The notes under the pieces were generated by a model, which saw only the letters and a program-made list of their open reading frames with translations, was not told the DNA's origin and made no database searches. This document shows, in pieces, positions 1 through 5,163 of a stretch of 11,407 nucleotides of DNA (position 1 is its first letter; each line of letters opens with the position of its first letter). The DNA comes from an uncultured Candidatus Saccharibacteria bacterium (GTDB taxonomy: Bacteria; Patescibacteriota; Saccharimonadia; Saccharimonadales; Saccharimonadaceae): the NCBI GenBank assembly GCA_937990205.1, contig CALKRO010000114.1, positions 1 through 11,407 on the forward strand. Reading direction: 5' to 3'. The translations under genes were made by a program, and so were the position numbers.

Positions 1-32
1 TTCTTGGTCTCGGATCCTCGTTTTCTAGAAAC

Positions 33-58
33 AAAAATAACCCTCACGGGTCATTTTT
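33..58 (-). terminator. Rho-independent terminator of tRNA-Ser(CGA)
   Basis: On the minus strand an 11-bp stem (AAAAATGACCC with GGGTTATTTTT, one G-T wobble) closes a GTGA tetraloop just after the tRNA 3' end. The final T5 of the stem doubles as the U tract. It is well placed to end the tRNA-Ser transcript. Confidence 0.75.
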
Positions 59-64
59 ACTTCC

Positions 65-152
65 TGGCGGAAGCGAGAGGATTCGAACCTCCGAGACCTT
101 TCGGCCCACACGATTTCGAGTCGTGCGCCTTCAACCACTCGGCCACGCTTCC
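65..152 (-). tRNA. tRNA-Ser(CGA): tRNA-Ser (anticodon CGA), CCA encoded
   Basis: Serine tRNA reading UCG. On the minus strand the gene begins GGAAGCG, which pairs with CGCTTCC at the 3' end, followed by discriminator G and an encoded CCA (65-67). The anticodon arm is CACGA-CTCGAAA-TCGTG, giving anticodon CGA. The T arm carries GGTTCGAATCC. A long variable arm makes the gene 88 nt, as expected of class II serine tRNAs. Anticodon, G discriminator and variable arm all agree. Confidence 0.97.
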
Positions 153-159
153 ACCTCTT

Positions 160-188
160 ATTTTAGCAAAAAATACTCTTAACTACAA
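160..188 (-). promoter_or_regulatory. Promoter of tRNA-Ser(CGA)
   Basis: Minus-strand -10 TAAAAT (165-160) is preceded by TGC, an extended -10. A weak -35 TTGTAG (188-183) sits 17 nt upstream. The predicted transcription start falls within a base or two of the mature tRNA 5' end at 152, so little 5' trimming would be needed. Confidence 0.6.
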
Positions 189-289
189 CAAATTACAAAC
201 CAATAAAAAAATCGTTATTTCCTAATTCACCTTCTTTTAATCCAAAAAGCTTATTCATAAATTTTCCAACACGTCAAAATATTTCACAC

Positions 290-321
290 AAAAAAATCAG
301 CTCCGAAAGGGAACTGATTTT
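290..321 (-). terminator. Rho-independent terminator of tRNA-Arg
   Basis: On the minus strand a 12-bp stem (AAAATCAGTTCC with GGAGCTGATTTT, one wobble) closes a five-base loop and ends in a run of T. It lies about 15 nt past the CCA end of tRNA-Arg, so it terminates that tRNA alone and separates it from tRNA-Ser(CGA). Confidence 0.85.
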
Positions 322-335
322 CTCATAATCTCATT

Positions 336-412
336 TGGTACACCCGACAGGATTCGAACCTACGACCTTTTGCTCCGCAAGCAAACGCTCTATCCAGCTG
401 AGCTACGGGTGC
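336..412 (-). tRNA. tRNA-Arg(GCG): tRNA-Arg (anticodon GCG), CCA encoded
   Basis: The 77-nt gene has acceptor strands GCACCCG and CGGGTGT (a G-U closing pair at 1-72), discriminator A and an encoded CCA (336-338). The D arm is GCTC-AGCTGGATA-GAGC. The anticodon arm is TTTGC-TTGCGGA-GCAAA, placing GCG at 378-376, and the T loop is TTCGAAT. The body resembles bacterial tRNA-Arg(ACG), but position 34 is G. Most bacteria read CGU/CGC with ACG, modified to inosine by TadA. Here G34 would read CGC by Watson-Crick and CGU by wobble pairing. Neighbouring genes use both CGT and CGC freely. Confidence 0.93.
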
Positions 413-416
413 ATGT

Positions 417-482
417 GTGAATACCACATAAAGTAATATTCACCTAGAAATTAAATGAGCATCGTATTACTACGACACTCAT
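417..482 (-). repeat. Two inverted repeats in the tRNA-Arg leader/operator region
   Basis: Between the predicted tRNA-Arg promoter and the tRNA lie two dyads. The first (417-423 and 437-443) is GTGAATA/TATTCAC with a 13-nt loop. The second (455-482) is a 28-bp imperfect palindrome: ATGAG, CA, TCGTA, a TTAC centre, TACGA, CA, CTCAT, with symmetric CA mismatches. It abuts the -10 and covers the expected start site, so it could be an operator or a leader hairpin removed during tRNA processing. Function is not known. Confidence 0.45.
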
Positions 483-491
483 ATTATAACA
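483..491 (-). promoter_or_regulatory. Extended -10 promoter of tRNA-Arg
   Basis: Minus-strand TGT-TATAAT is a perfect extended -10 (TG at 491-490, hexamer 488-483). Transcription would begin near 476, leaving about 64 nt of 5' leader before the mature tRNA. I see no clear -35. Confidence 0.55.
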
Positions 492-556
492 TATTTCCTT
501 TTTGATTTGTACCCCTAAAATTTAGATTTTTTATTATTGGGTAAAAATCACATATT

Positions 557-1018
557 TTAAATACGCAGTCTCTTCACCAACTTATCTAATAGATCCAACT
601 CCACCGGCTCCATTGGTAATTTCGCCCCAAACATATCAACAATTCCTTCACCCTTGTTTTCCGGGAAGTAAATCGTTACCGCTGGCGACAAGCGCTTTCT
701 TGGCGTCAAAACAATCGCAAAATGCACATCATCCTGTAAAATCCCAAAAGATTTAAACTCAGAAAACGCATAAAATTTATCACCTTCCGTGAAACCCTTA
801 TCAGTTAAAGTATAAGAAATTTTTCTGGCTGGCCTCACCGCTAGAATCAACAACGTCAAAGCCGACACAATCACTAAAGCCAAAAAAGTCCACCACTGTA
901 AATAGAATGAAAGCAAGCTCAAAACCAAAGTCACTGAAAATAGCCCCACATACCACCCCGCACCATTATTATGTGAAATATATTCTTCACCTTCCCACTT
1001 TACAATTTTTTCGTCCAT
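557..1018 (-). CDS. Small two-helix membrane protein, function unknown
   Basis: A 153-residue protein I cannot assign to a named function. Residues 1-20 are hydrophilic and start MDEKIVKWEGEEY. Two close hydrophobic helices follow at about 21-40 and 41-61. The rest (62-153) is soluble, predicted mostly beta, with YTLTDKGF near 69-76, and ends in a basic amphipathic helix (DKLVKRLRI). By the positive-inside rule the VRPARK stretch after helix 2 is cytoplasmic, so this is a helical hairpin with a cytoplasmic domain. The shape resembles the PH-like small membrane proteins common in Patescibacteria (inference from layout only). The start is supported by AAGGTG (1031-1026) 7 nt upstream and an extended -10 just before it. 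It sits alone among tRNA genes, with no evident operon partner. Confidence 0.85.
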   Translation of the reverse strand: MDEKIVKWEGEEYISHNNGAGWYVGLFSVTLVLSLLSFYLQWWTFLALVIVSALTLLILAVRPARKISYTLTDKGFTEGDKFYAFSEFKSFGILQDDVHFAIVLTPRKRLSPAVTIYFPENKGEGIVDMFGAKLPMEPVELDLLDKLVKRLRI

Positions 1019-1025
1019 ATTAGCA

Positions 1026-1050
1026 CCTTTTAACTATTAACATTATAGCA
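1026..1050 (-). promoter_or_regulatory. Extended -10 promoter and RBS of the 153-aa membrane protein
   Basis: The minus strand carries TGC-TATAAT (1050-1042), then AAGGTG (1031-1026) 7 nt before the ATG at 1018. The implied leader is about 17 nt. No recognisable -35 is seen at the right distance. Confidence 0.6.
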
Positions 1051-1111
1051 TATTAATATTTTTTTGAGACGACGACGTAGAAGATAGAGAATCTCTTTTA
1101 AGATTTATCTT

Positions 1112-1137
1112 AAAAAATAGACTCGCTAGAGTCTATT
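1112..1137 (-). terminator. Rho-independent terminator of tRNA-Ser(GCT)
   Basis: On the minus strand a perfect 9-bp stem AATAGACTC/GAGTCTATT with loop TAGC is followed by T4. A second AT-rich hairpin (TTTTAAGAT/ATCTTAAAA) overlaps its distal side at about 1097-1116. The element lies 15 nt past the tRNA 3' end. Confidence 0.85.
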
Positions 1138-1152
1138 ACGATCCGACATTTA

Positions 1153-1245
1153 TGGCGGAGAGTGGGAGATTCGAACTCCCGCTGCAGGTCTCCCCACACT
1201 AGCGATTTAGCAAACCGCCCCCTTCAGCCACTTGGGTAACTCTCC
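1153..1245 (-). tRNA. tRNA-Ser(GCT): tRNA-Ser (anticodon GCT), CCA encoded
   Basis: Serine tRNA reading AGC/AGU. On the minus strand GGAGAGT pairs with ACTCTCC, followed by discriminator G and an encoded CCA (1153-1155). The anticodon arm is GCGGT-TTGCTAA-ATCGC, giving GCT. The T arm is GGGAG-TTCGAAT-CTCCC. The long variable arm brings the gene to 93 nt, the class II serine pattern. It shares the G-CCA end with the Ser(CGA) gene. Confidence 0.96.
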
Positions 1246-1255
1246 GTCTATCTCT

Positions 1256-1264
1256 ATCTTATCA
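1256..1264 (-). promoter_or_regulatory. Extended -10 promoter of tRNA-Ser(GCT)
   Basis: Minus-strand TGA-TAAGAT (1264-1256) places the start near 1249, a few bases upstream of the mature 5' end at 1245. The possible -35 (TTAGAG, 1284-1279) is poor. Confidence 0.45.
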
Positions 1265-1332
1265 TAAATTCGCCACATCTCTAATAGTTTTTCCAAATAT
1301 TTCTCAAATATCTCTATTAACCCCACTTTTCG

Positions 1333-1360
1333 TTGCTTTTTCGCATATCTGTGTTAAAAT
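1333..1360 (+). promoter_or_regulatory. Promoter of the solitary pilin-like gene
   Basis: TTGCTT (1333-1338), a 16-nt spacer and TAAAAT (1355-1360) preceded by TGT make an extended -10 promoter. Transcription would begin near 1367, giving a leader of about 30 nt to the ATG at 1397. The only Shine-Dalgarno-like match is a weak GAG near 1381. Confidence 0.55.
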
Positions 1361-1396
1361 AATATTGTCGAATTTAACCGCGAGATTCTATATTTC

Positions 1397-1789
1397 ATGA
1401 AAAAAATTACCAAAATTATTACACAAACTTTTACTGGCCTCGGTGCTTTTGCTTGCCTCTTTTCTAGCCGTCTCTTAGCTTCTGCTACTAGCGTCCAAGA
1501 AGGTGCGAATGCTGCCCGTGCTGATGGTATGCCTACTGAACTTATCGGCGACAACGGCGTTTTTAGCCGCATCACTAATACCGTATTACTTATTGTCGGC
1601 CTCATCTCAGTCATTATGCTGGTTTACGGTGGTCTTCGCTACATTCTCTCTGGTGGTGATTCTAAAAAGGTTACAGACGCTAAAAACACCATCCTTTATG
1701 CCATTATCGGCCTCATTATCTCAATGCTCGCTTACGCCATCGTTCATTTCGTCCTCAACTCGGTGATCGGTGTCGGTACCACCAATTAA
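1397..1789 (+). CDS. VirB2/TrbC-like pilin (T4SS pilin family), solitary copy
   Basis: A 130-residue pilin-like protein. The N terminus MKKITKIITQ leads into a hydrophobic signal segment ending near LLASA (residue 30), a likely signal peptidase site. A short ectodomain (31-60) is followed by TM1 at about 61-79 ending in VYGG, the cytoplasmic loop SGGDSKKVTDAKNT with the family's GD..K...AK pattern, and TM2 at about 98-120. VirB2/TrbC subunits have this two-helix layout with a basic cytoplasmic loop. Unlike five of the six clustered paralogues, it has no cysteine pair in its mature part. It stands alone with its own promoter and terminator. Its stop (1787-1789) touches the comF stop on the opposite strand. 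It may be a minor or alternative subunit of the apparatus encoded at 3255-11407, which is inferred from similarity. Confidence 0.88.
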   Translation: MKKITKIITQTFTGLGAFACLFSSRLLASATSVQEGANAARADGMPTELIGDNGVFSRITNTVLLIVGLISVIMLVYGGLRYILSGGDSKKVTDAKNTILYAIIGLIISMLAYAIVHFVLNSVIGVGTTN

Positions 1790-2494
1790 TTAGCGTTCTT
1801 TCATTAATACTGCAGCCCATACCTGATCGGCCTGCAGTATTTTTTTCGCCGCCGTAAGGGAAGCCCCCGTCGTCGTCACATCATCCACTAATACATAAAG
1901 CGTCTTACTTTCAATTTTTATCCCCTCCCGAATTCCATACGCTTTCTCCGCCTGCTTCATACGTTCTTTCTTTTCTTTACCCACCTGCACCGTCTTATTT
2001 TTCCTCACCAATAAATCTTCATATTCTACCTTCATACCTAATTTTTCTAATCTTTTCTGTAAAAAATTTTCCAGCTCAAAACATAATCTTAAAGTATGAT
2101 CGAATCCTCTCTCCCGAATATGCTTTCGAATCGTCGGCAAGGGAACTAACACAATTTTTCGAATTTCTATTCTCTTAACTTCATCAAAAATCATCTCCCC
2201 TAATTTCTCCGCCAAAAACTCTCCATAATCTCGCCGACCCTTATATTTAAAATCCCGCACCATCCTCTCAAACCACCCCTCTTTCAGTCCTGCTACCAAT
2301 AATTTTTCAAACCCATACATATCATTCATCACATAGCCCGGATTGATTATGCTTATATATTTTTTACAACGGTCACAAAAAATCCCGCCCTCTCTCTGGC
2401 ATCGCACACATCTGTTTGGCAAAACCATATCTAAAATAAATTTTTCTATTGTAATTTTTACACGATAAAGCTGTTTACTCTTGATTTTTAACAT
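1790..2494 (-). CDS. comF: ComF-family phosphoribosyltransferase
   Basis: A 234-residue ComF/ComFC-type protein. A zinc-ribbon at the N terminus has Cys29, Cys32, Cys40 and Cys43 (CVRC and CDRC). A type I phosphoribosyltransferase fold follows: VPLP near 117-120, RERGFDH at 127-133, and the PRPP-binding loop VLVDDVTTTGASL at 201-213. In competent Gram-positives ComFC acts with the ComFA helicase in DNA uptake; elsewhere its substrate is uncertain. The length is normal for the family. I chose ATG 2494, with AAGAGTGG just upstream, over a TTG nine codons earlier (2521) that would add only hydrophobic residues and lacks a good RBS. The 3' end carries the terminator of the convergent pilin. No terminator is seen for comF itself, so its transcript may run antisense into that pilin. 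Confidence 0.92.
   Translation of the reverse strand: MLKIKSKQLYRVKITIEKFILDMVLPNRCVRCQREGGIFCDRCKKYISIINPGYVMNDMYGFEKLLVAGLKEGWFERMVRDFKYKGRRDYGEFLAEKLGEMIFDEVKRIEIRKIVLVPLPTIRKHIRERGFDHTLRLCFELENFLQKRLEKLGMKVEYEDLLVRKNKTVQVGKEKKERMKQAEKAYGIREGIKIESKTLYVLVDDVTTTGASLTAAKKILQADQVWAAVLMKER
1806..1846 (+). terminator. Terminator of the solitary pilin, embedded in comF
   Basis: A 10-bp perfect stem AATACTGCAG (1806-1815) / CTGCAGTATT (1832-1841) with a 16-nt loop ends in T7 (1840-1846). It lies 17 nt past the pilin stop and wholly inside the 3' coding end of comF on the opposite strand, where it encodes part of the last 15 or so residues. Confidence 0.75.
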
Positions 2495-2537
2495 AACCAC
2501 TCTTATAATAATTAAGAACAATAGTTAATGTGGAGGA
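2481..2537 (+). promoter_or_regulatory. hsp20 promoter and strong RBS
   Basis: TTGATT (2481-2486), a 17-nt spacer and TATAAT (2504-2509) form a sigma-70-like promoter. Its -35 lies inside the start of divergent comF. GGAGGA (2532-2537) sits 9 nt before the ATG and is one of the best Shine-Dalgarno sequences in the window. This is the one promoter placed here without TG upstream of the -10. I see no CIRCE inverted repeat. Confidence 0.65.
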
Positions 2538-2546
2538 ATACAAGCA

Positions 2547-3044
2547 ATGGCTCGTACTAATGACGAAGACATGCTTATGGAAGATGAACTCGCGGCCGCT
2601 TTTCTGGATAATGATGGCCTAGACTCTGAACCTGTTTCAGCTCTAGAAGAACAACCGAGTCCACTTCCAGCAGAAGAAGATCCAGAGGCGTGGGAAGAAG
2701 AACCTGGTGATTTTCCAGGACAATTAGCAGTGGATGTATATGAAACTGCCGACAAGTTAGTTGTCAAAGCTCGCACCGCAGGCATCTCCAAAGGGGACCT
2801 CGATGTTACCATTTCTGACAATATCTTAACCATCTCCGGCGTCCTTAGTGGCGGTGAAGATGAACAAACCACTCGTTGGCACATCCAAGAGTGTTATTGG
2901 GGAGAATTTTCTCGTACTATCGCCCTTCCAGTCCAAGTTCGCGAAGACGAAGGTAGCGTAAAAGCAGAATTAAAAGACGGCGTGCTCACCATTTCTTTCG
3001 AAAAAGAAAAGACCGAAGCACCTATCCGCATCCCAATCGCATAA
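2547..3044 (+). CDS. hsp20: Hsp20/alpha-crystallin small heat-shock protein
   Basis: An ATP-independent holdase chaperone of 165 residues, cytoplasmic. The alpha-crystallin domain spans about 58-153, from VDVYETADKLVVKA through FSRTIALPVQV to the signature AELKDGVLTISF at 140-151. A C-terminal IPI (162-164) matches the I-x-I tail that docks on neighbouring dimers during oligomer assembly. The N-terminal arm (1-57) is strongly acidic, with 20 Asp/Glu and a single Arg, which is unusual for a segment more often hydrophobic and client-binding. The gene has its own promoter, RBS and terminator, so it is monocistronic. It is divergent from comF with a 52-bp gap between start codons and has no evident link to the secretion genes. 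Confidence 0.95.
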   Translation: MARTNDEDMLMEDELAAAFLDNDGLDSEPVSALEEQPSPLPAEEDPEAWEEEPGDFPGQLAVDVYETADKLVVKARTAGISKGDLDVTISDNILTISGVLSGGEDEQTTRWHIQECYWGEFSRTIALPVQVREDEGSVKAELKDGVLTISFEKEKTEAPIRIPIA

Positions 3045-3061
3045 CTCATTGTCTAAAAAAT

Positions 3062-3091
3062 AAATATACCGTGAATTCGGTATATTTTTTT
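3062..3091 (+). terminator. Rho-independent terminator of hsp20
   Basis: A 10-bp stem AAATATACCG (3062-3071) / CGGTATATTT (3078-3087) with loop TGAATT ends in a seven-T run (3085-3091), 18 nt past the hsp20 stop. An A run upstream could let it work weakly on the other strand too. Confidence 0.85.
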
Positions 3092-3210
3092 CGAATCCAC
3101 TAACTTCAATATATGCCGTTTCCCAAATACTGCAAGCATGAGGGAATTAAATATAAATTTAAATTTAGCCAAAAATCTAAACTCAAAAAATCACCCGACA
3201 ATCAAAGTAC

Positions 3211-3241
3211 AAAAAAAAGACCTCTATATTAGAGGTCTTTT
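3211..3241 (-). terminator. Terminator at the end of the pilin cluster
   Basis: On the minus strand a 12-bp perfect stem AAAAGACCTCTA/TAGAGGTCTTTT with a three-base loop is followed by a run of eight T in all (3218-3211). It lies 13 nt past the last pilin stop and closes the transcript. The T/A runs on both sides make it potentially bidirectional. Confidence 0.88.
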
Positions 3242-3254
3242 CTAGGAATTTATC

Positions 3255-3662
3255 TTAAATTTTTATTCCACTTTTCATGACGAAGTTTACAATTGCGTAA
3301 GCTAACATCACTAAGATTACACCGATAATCGAATAGGTGACTACATCTTTTCCGCGTTTGATTTTCGCCGGATCACCTTGTGCAGTGAGTAGCATAAATC
3401 CACCATAGATAATCATCCCCACTGCGAGAAATCCCATCACCGAAGCAAACACATTAATCAGCATAGCCACATTAGACATTAGTGATTTATCGCCATCGGT
3501 TTTTTCTACATTACATTCTGAAAGTGCAGATACGGATTCACCTACACGTATTGTTTTCTCCGGACAAGTAAAAGCTGAGACTGGTTTCACTAAACTTGCA
3601 AATACCAGACAAGTAATAAATAGTAGGGAATAGATGATATTTCTTAAACTAAACTTACTCAT
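3255..3662 (-). CDS. VirB2/TrbC-like pilin, cluster gene 6 (last)
   Basis: A 135-residue pilin-like protein. The signal peptide at 1-30 ends VSA, giving a mature protein starting at Phe31. The ectodomain (31-64) holds Cys33 and Cys50. TM1 (about 66-93) contains IIYGG, the basic loop TAQGDPAKIKRGKD follows, and TM2 covers about 108-129. The ATG overlaps the upstream pilin's TGA stop by four bases (ATGA, 3662-3659) and has no Shine-Dalgarno of its own, so translation is probably coupled to that gene and the two subunits made in fixed ratio. A strong terminator follows. Role as a fibre subunit is inferred from the family layout. Confidence 0.87.
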   Translation of the reverse strand: MSKFSLRNIIYSLLFITCLVFASLVKPVSAFTCPEKTIRVGESVSALSECNVEKTDGDKSLMSNVAMLINVFASVMGFLAVGMIIYGGFMLLTAQGDPAKIKRGKDVVTYSIIGVILVMLAYAIVNFVMKSGIKI

Positions 3663-4168
3663 GGTGCTGTAGTTGTGGTAGTACTATTTTGTGCTGCTGG
3701 TGCACTCATCGTAGTACTTAAGACAAAGTTAATAATCGACCAAGATAATAGCGCAATTATCAAACCGATAATGCCCCAAGTAATCGAATCCTTGCCCTTT
3801 TTAATCTTACCTGGATCACCCTGGGCAGTCAGAAAGAGGAAACCACCATAAATCACCACCACTACCGCGACTACGCCAAGTACACCAATCACAACATTTA
3901 TAATCTTGTTCGTATCGCTAATTAAATCATCAGTCTTATGATCTGGATCAATATTACATGCTGCAATATTCGCTGCACCTGGATTTTTCGATCCCGGAGG
4001 ACAAATACCACTAGATCCACCAGAACCAGAACTATTAGCGGCACCAGCACTGGAATTGCCTGCCGCTGATTTTGGTGGCTTAGCAAACACCGAGCCACTT
4101 AAAGCTCCGCCCGCAAATAATCCAGCTAACATAAATACGGCTAGAAATTTTTTAAAACTCTTTTTCAT
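3659..4168 (-). CDS. VirB2/TrbC-like pilin with Ser/Gly/Thr-rich flanks, cluster gene 5
   Basis: At 169 residues this is longer than its non-duplicated paralogues. A signal peptide (1-29, VFA end) is followed by a low-complexity linker rich in Ser, Gly and Ala (about 30-54), then Cys56 and Cys71, TM1 at about 88-114 with VIYGG, the loop TAQGDPGKIKKGKD, and TM2 at about 130-152. The C terminus is an unusual Thr-rich tail (NSTTTTTAP). Both disordered ends would face outside under VirB2 topology and could be surface-exposed or glycosylated (inference). GAGAAAA before the ATG gives a modest RBS. I see no convincing promoter between this gene and the upstream terminator at 4196-4224, so it may depend on read-through. 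Confidence 0.87.
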   Translation of the reverse strand: MKKSFKKFLAVFMLAGLFAGGALSGSVFAKPPKSAAGNSSAGAANSSGSGGSSGICPPGSKNPGAANIAACNIDPDHKTDDLISDTNKIINVVIGVLGVVAVVVVIYGGFLFLTAQGDPGKIKKGKDSITWGIIGLIIALLSWSIINFVLSTTMSAPAAQNSTTTTTAP

Positions 4169-4195
4169 TTATTCTTTTCTCTAAAATTAATTCTT

Positions 4196-4224
4196 AAAAA
4201 TACCCCCTATTAAGGGGTATTTTT
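4196..4224 (-). terminator. Intra-cluster terminator/attenuator after pilin 4
   Basis: An 11-bp perfect stem AAAAATACCCC/GGGGTATTTTT around a seven-base loop lies 9 nt past the pilin 4 stop. The U5 tract forms the 3' arm of the stem rather than a free tail, so termination may be partial. It would favour expression of pilin 4 over the two genes downstream. Confidence 0.65.
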
Positions 4225-4232
4225 ATTAATTG

Positions 4233-4637
4233 TTACTTAAAAACGTTAGCAAGCACGAAGTTCACGATTGCGTAAGCAAGCATTGCAACGACAAGACCGA
4301 TAATTCCGTAGAGAATAGTGTCTTTAGCCTTCTTCACTTTACCTGGGTCACCCGCAGAAGTCGTGTATTGAATACCACCGAAGATAATGAAGGCCACAGC
4401 CACGAAGCCAACCACACCAATCACTACGTTAATAATAGTATTAGCTTGTGCCATTAAATCATTCTTATTTGAGTCATTTTTTAATGCAGTACAATCAGCT
4501 AAGCTACCACCGCTAGCAGTAGTACCATCAGGACACTTCACCTTACTAGCAGCAAAAGTATTGACGGAGTTACCTAGAACTGCAACTACGCTCGTGCCAC
4601 CCATTGCCAAAGCTTTTAGTTTATTTGAAATTTTCAT
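4233..4637 (-). CDS. VirB2/TrbC-like pilin, candidate major subunit, cluster gene 4
   Basis: A 134-residue pilin-like protein. The signal peptide at about 1-30 ends TFAA, Cys35 and Cys49 lie in a short ectodomain, TM1 at about 67-90 ends IIFGG, the loop is TSAGDPGKVKKAKD, and TM2 covers about 108-130. It alone in the cluster is framed by its own perfect extended -10 promoter (4674-4666), a good RBS (AAAGGA, 4648-4643) and an immediate hairpin terminator. It also seems to use C-ending codons (AAC, TTC) more than its neighbours, which suggests high expression. I infer that this is the most abundant subunit, but no sequence feature proves it. Confidence 0.88.
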   Translation of the reverse strand: MKISNKLKALAMGGTSVVAVLGNSVNTFAASKVKCPDGTTASGGSLADCTALKNDSNKNDLMAQANTIINVVIGVVGFVAVAFIIFGGIQYTTSAGDPGKVKKAKDTILYGIIGLVVAMLAYAIVNFVLANVFK

Positions 4638-4642
4638 ATTAT

Positions 4643-4674
4643 TCCTTTAATATTAATTTACCAAAATTATAACA
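4643..4674 (-). promoter_or_regulatory. Internal promoter and RBS of pilin 4
   Basis: Minus-strand TGT-TATAAT (4674-4666) is a perfect extended -10. AAAGGA (4648-4643) lies 5 nt before the ATG at 4637. The implied leader is about 22 nt. This splits the pilin cluster into at least two transcription units. Confidence 0.65.
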
Positions 4675-4684
4675 TATCTTCTGG

Positions 4685-4707
4685 AAAAACAGAAACATTT
4701 CTCTCTG
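4685..4707 (-). terminator. Weak terminator-like hairpin after pilin 3
   Basis: On the minus strand CAGAGA pairs with TTTCTG (one G-T wobble) around GAAATG and is followed by T5. The stem is only 6 bp, so termination of the upstream three-gene unit is likely to be leaky. Confidence 0.35.
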
Positions 4708-4721
4708 GAATTTATCTGTAA

Positions 4722-5144
4722 TTATTTCAAATTCTTCGTCACAAATAAGACGATACCATAAGCTAAAAATGCCACCACTAACGCCACCACGGCATAGACC
4801 ACCATATCTTTACCGCGCTTAATTTTCGCTGGATCAGATTGAGCGGTAATATAAGTGAAACCACCGTAAATAATTGAGAATACCGCCAGCATCCCGACTA
4901 GTGAAATCACTACATTCACCCCACTCTGTACAATTTCTACTACATCTTTATTTTTCCCGGTAGGCTCATCACAGCCCGCGATTTTCTTCACATCTTCATC
5001 TTCAATGTCATCACAAACCCCGTAAAAATTTTCACGCGAAGACTCCGCATATACATGACCAGAAAAAATCACATTAGCTAAAAATCCGAAGCACCCCACC
5101 AAGAGCAATAAACTTGTCACTATTTTTTTCATACCTTGCTTCAT
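4722..5144 (-). CDS. VirB2/TrbC-like pilin, cluster gene 3
   Basis: A 140-residue pilin-like protein. The signal segment (about 1-33) ends VYA, and an acidic ectodomain contains Cys44 and Cys58 on either side of DDIEDEDVKKIAG. TM1 (about 75-99) contains IIYGG, the loop is TAQSDPAKIKRGKD (Ser replaces the usual Gly), and TM2 covers about 114-136. The first ATG (5144) has AGGA 7 nt upstream; a second in-frame ATG four codons later, after AAGG, is an alternative start that leaves the signal peptide intact. It lies 19 nt after the pilin 2 stop, so it is in the same operon. Confidence 0.87.
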   Translation of the reverse strand: MKQGMKKIVTSLLLLVGCFGFLANVIFSGHVYAESSRENFYGVCDDIEDEDVKKIAGCDEPTGKNKDVVEIVQSGVNVVISLVGMLAVFSIIYGGFTYITAQSDPAKIKRGKDMVVYAVVALVVAFLAYGIVLFVTKNLK

Positions 5145-5163
5145 TTTAGATTCCTATCCTTAA

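Noticed and set aside
4..225. A 73-codon plus-strand open frame at the left edge.
   Set aside because: It runs straight through the antisense of tRNA-Ser(CGA) and its terminator.
530..556. AT-rich hairpin downstream of the 153-aa membrane protein as its terminator.
   Set aside because: The stem is only A/T apart from one pair and is not followed by a T run on the minus strand.
2495..2521. TTG start at 2521 extending ComF by nine residues.
   Set aside because: ATG 2494 has a better-spaced purine tract, and the extension is hydrophobic and overlaps the hsp20 promoter.
2495..2546. CIRCE/HrcA operator upstream of hsp20.
   Set aside because: No TTAGCACTC-type inverted repeat is present in the 52-bp gap.
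2525..2884. A 119-codon Ser-rich minus-strand frame opposite hsp20.
   Set aside because: It is the antisense shadow of a clear Hsp20 gene; its serine richness mirrors the Glu/Asp-rich coding strand.
3113..3232. A 39-codon Lys-rich open frame (MPFPKYCKHEG...) in the hsp20-pilin gap.
   Set aside because: It has no Shine-Dalgarno or promoter, its composition follows the A-rich DNA, and its last codons and stop fall inside the pilin-cluster terminator.
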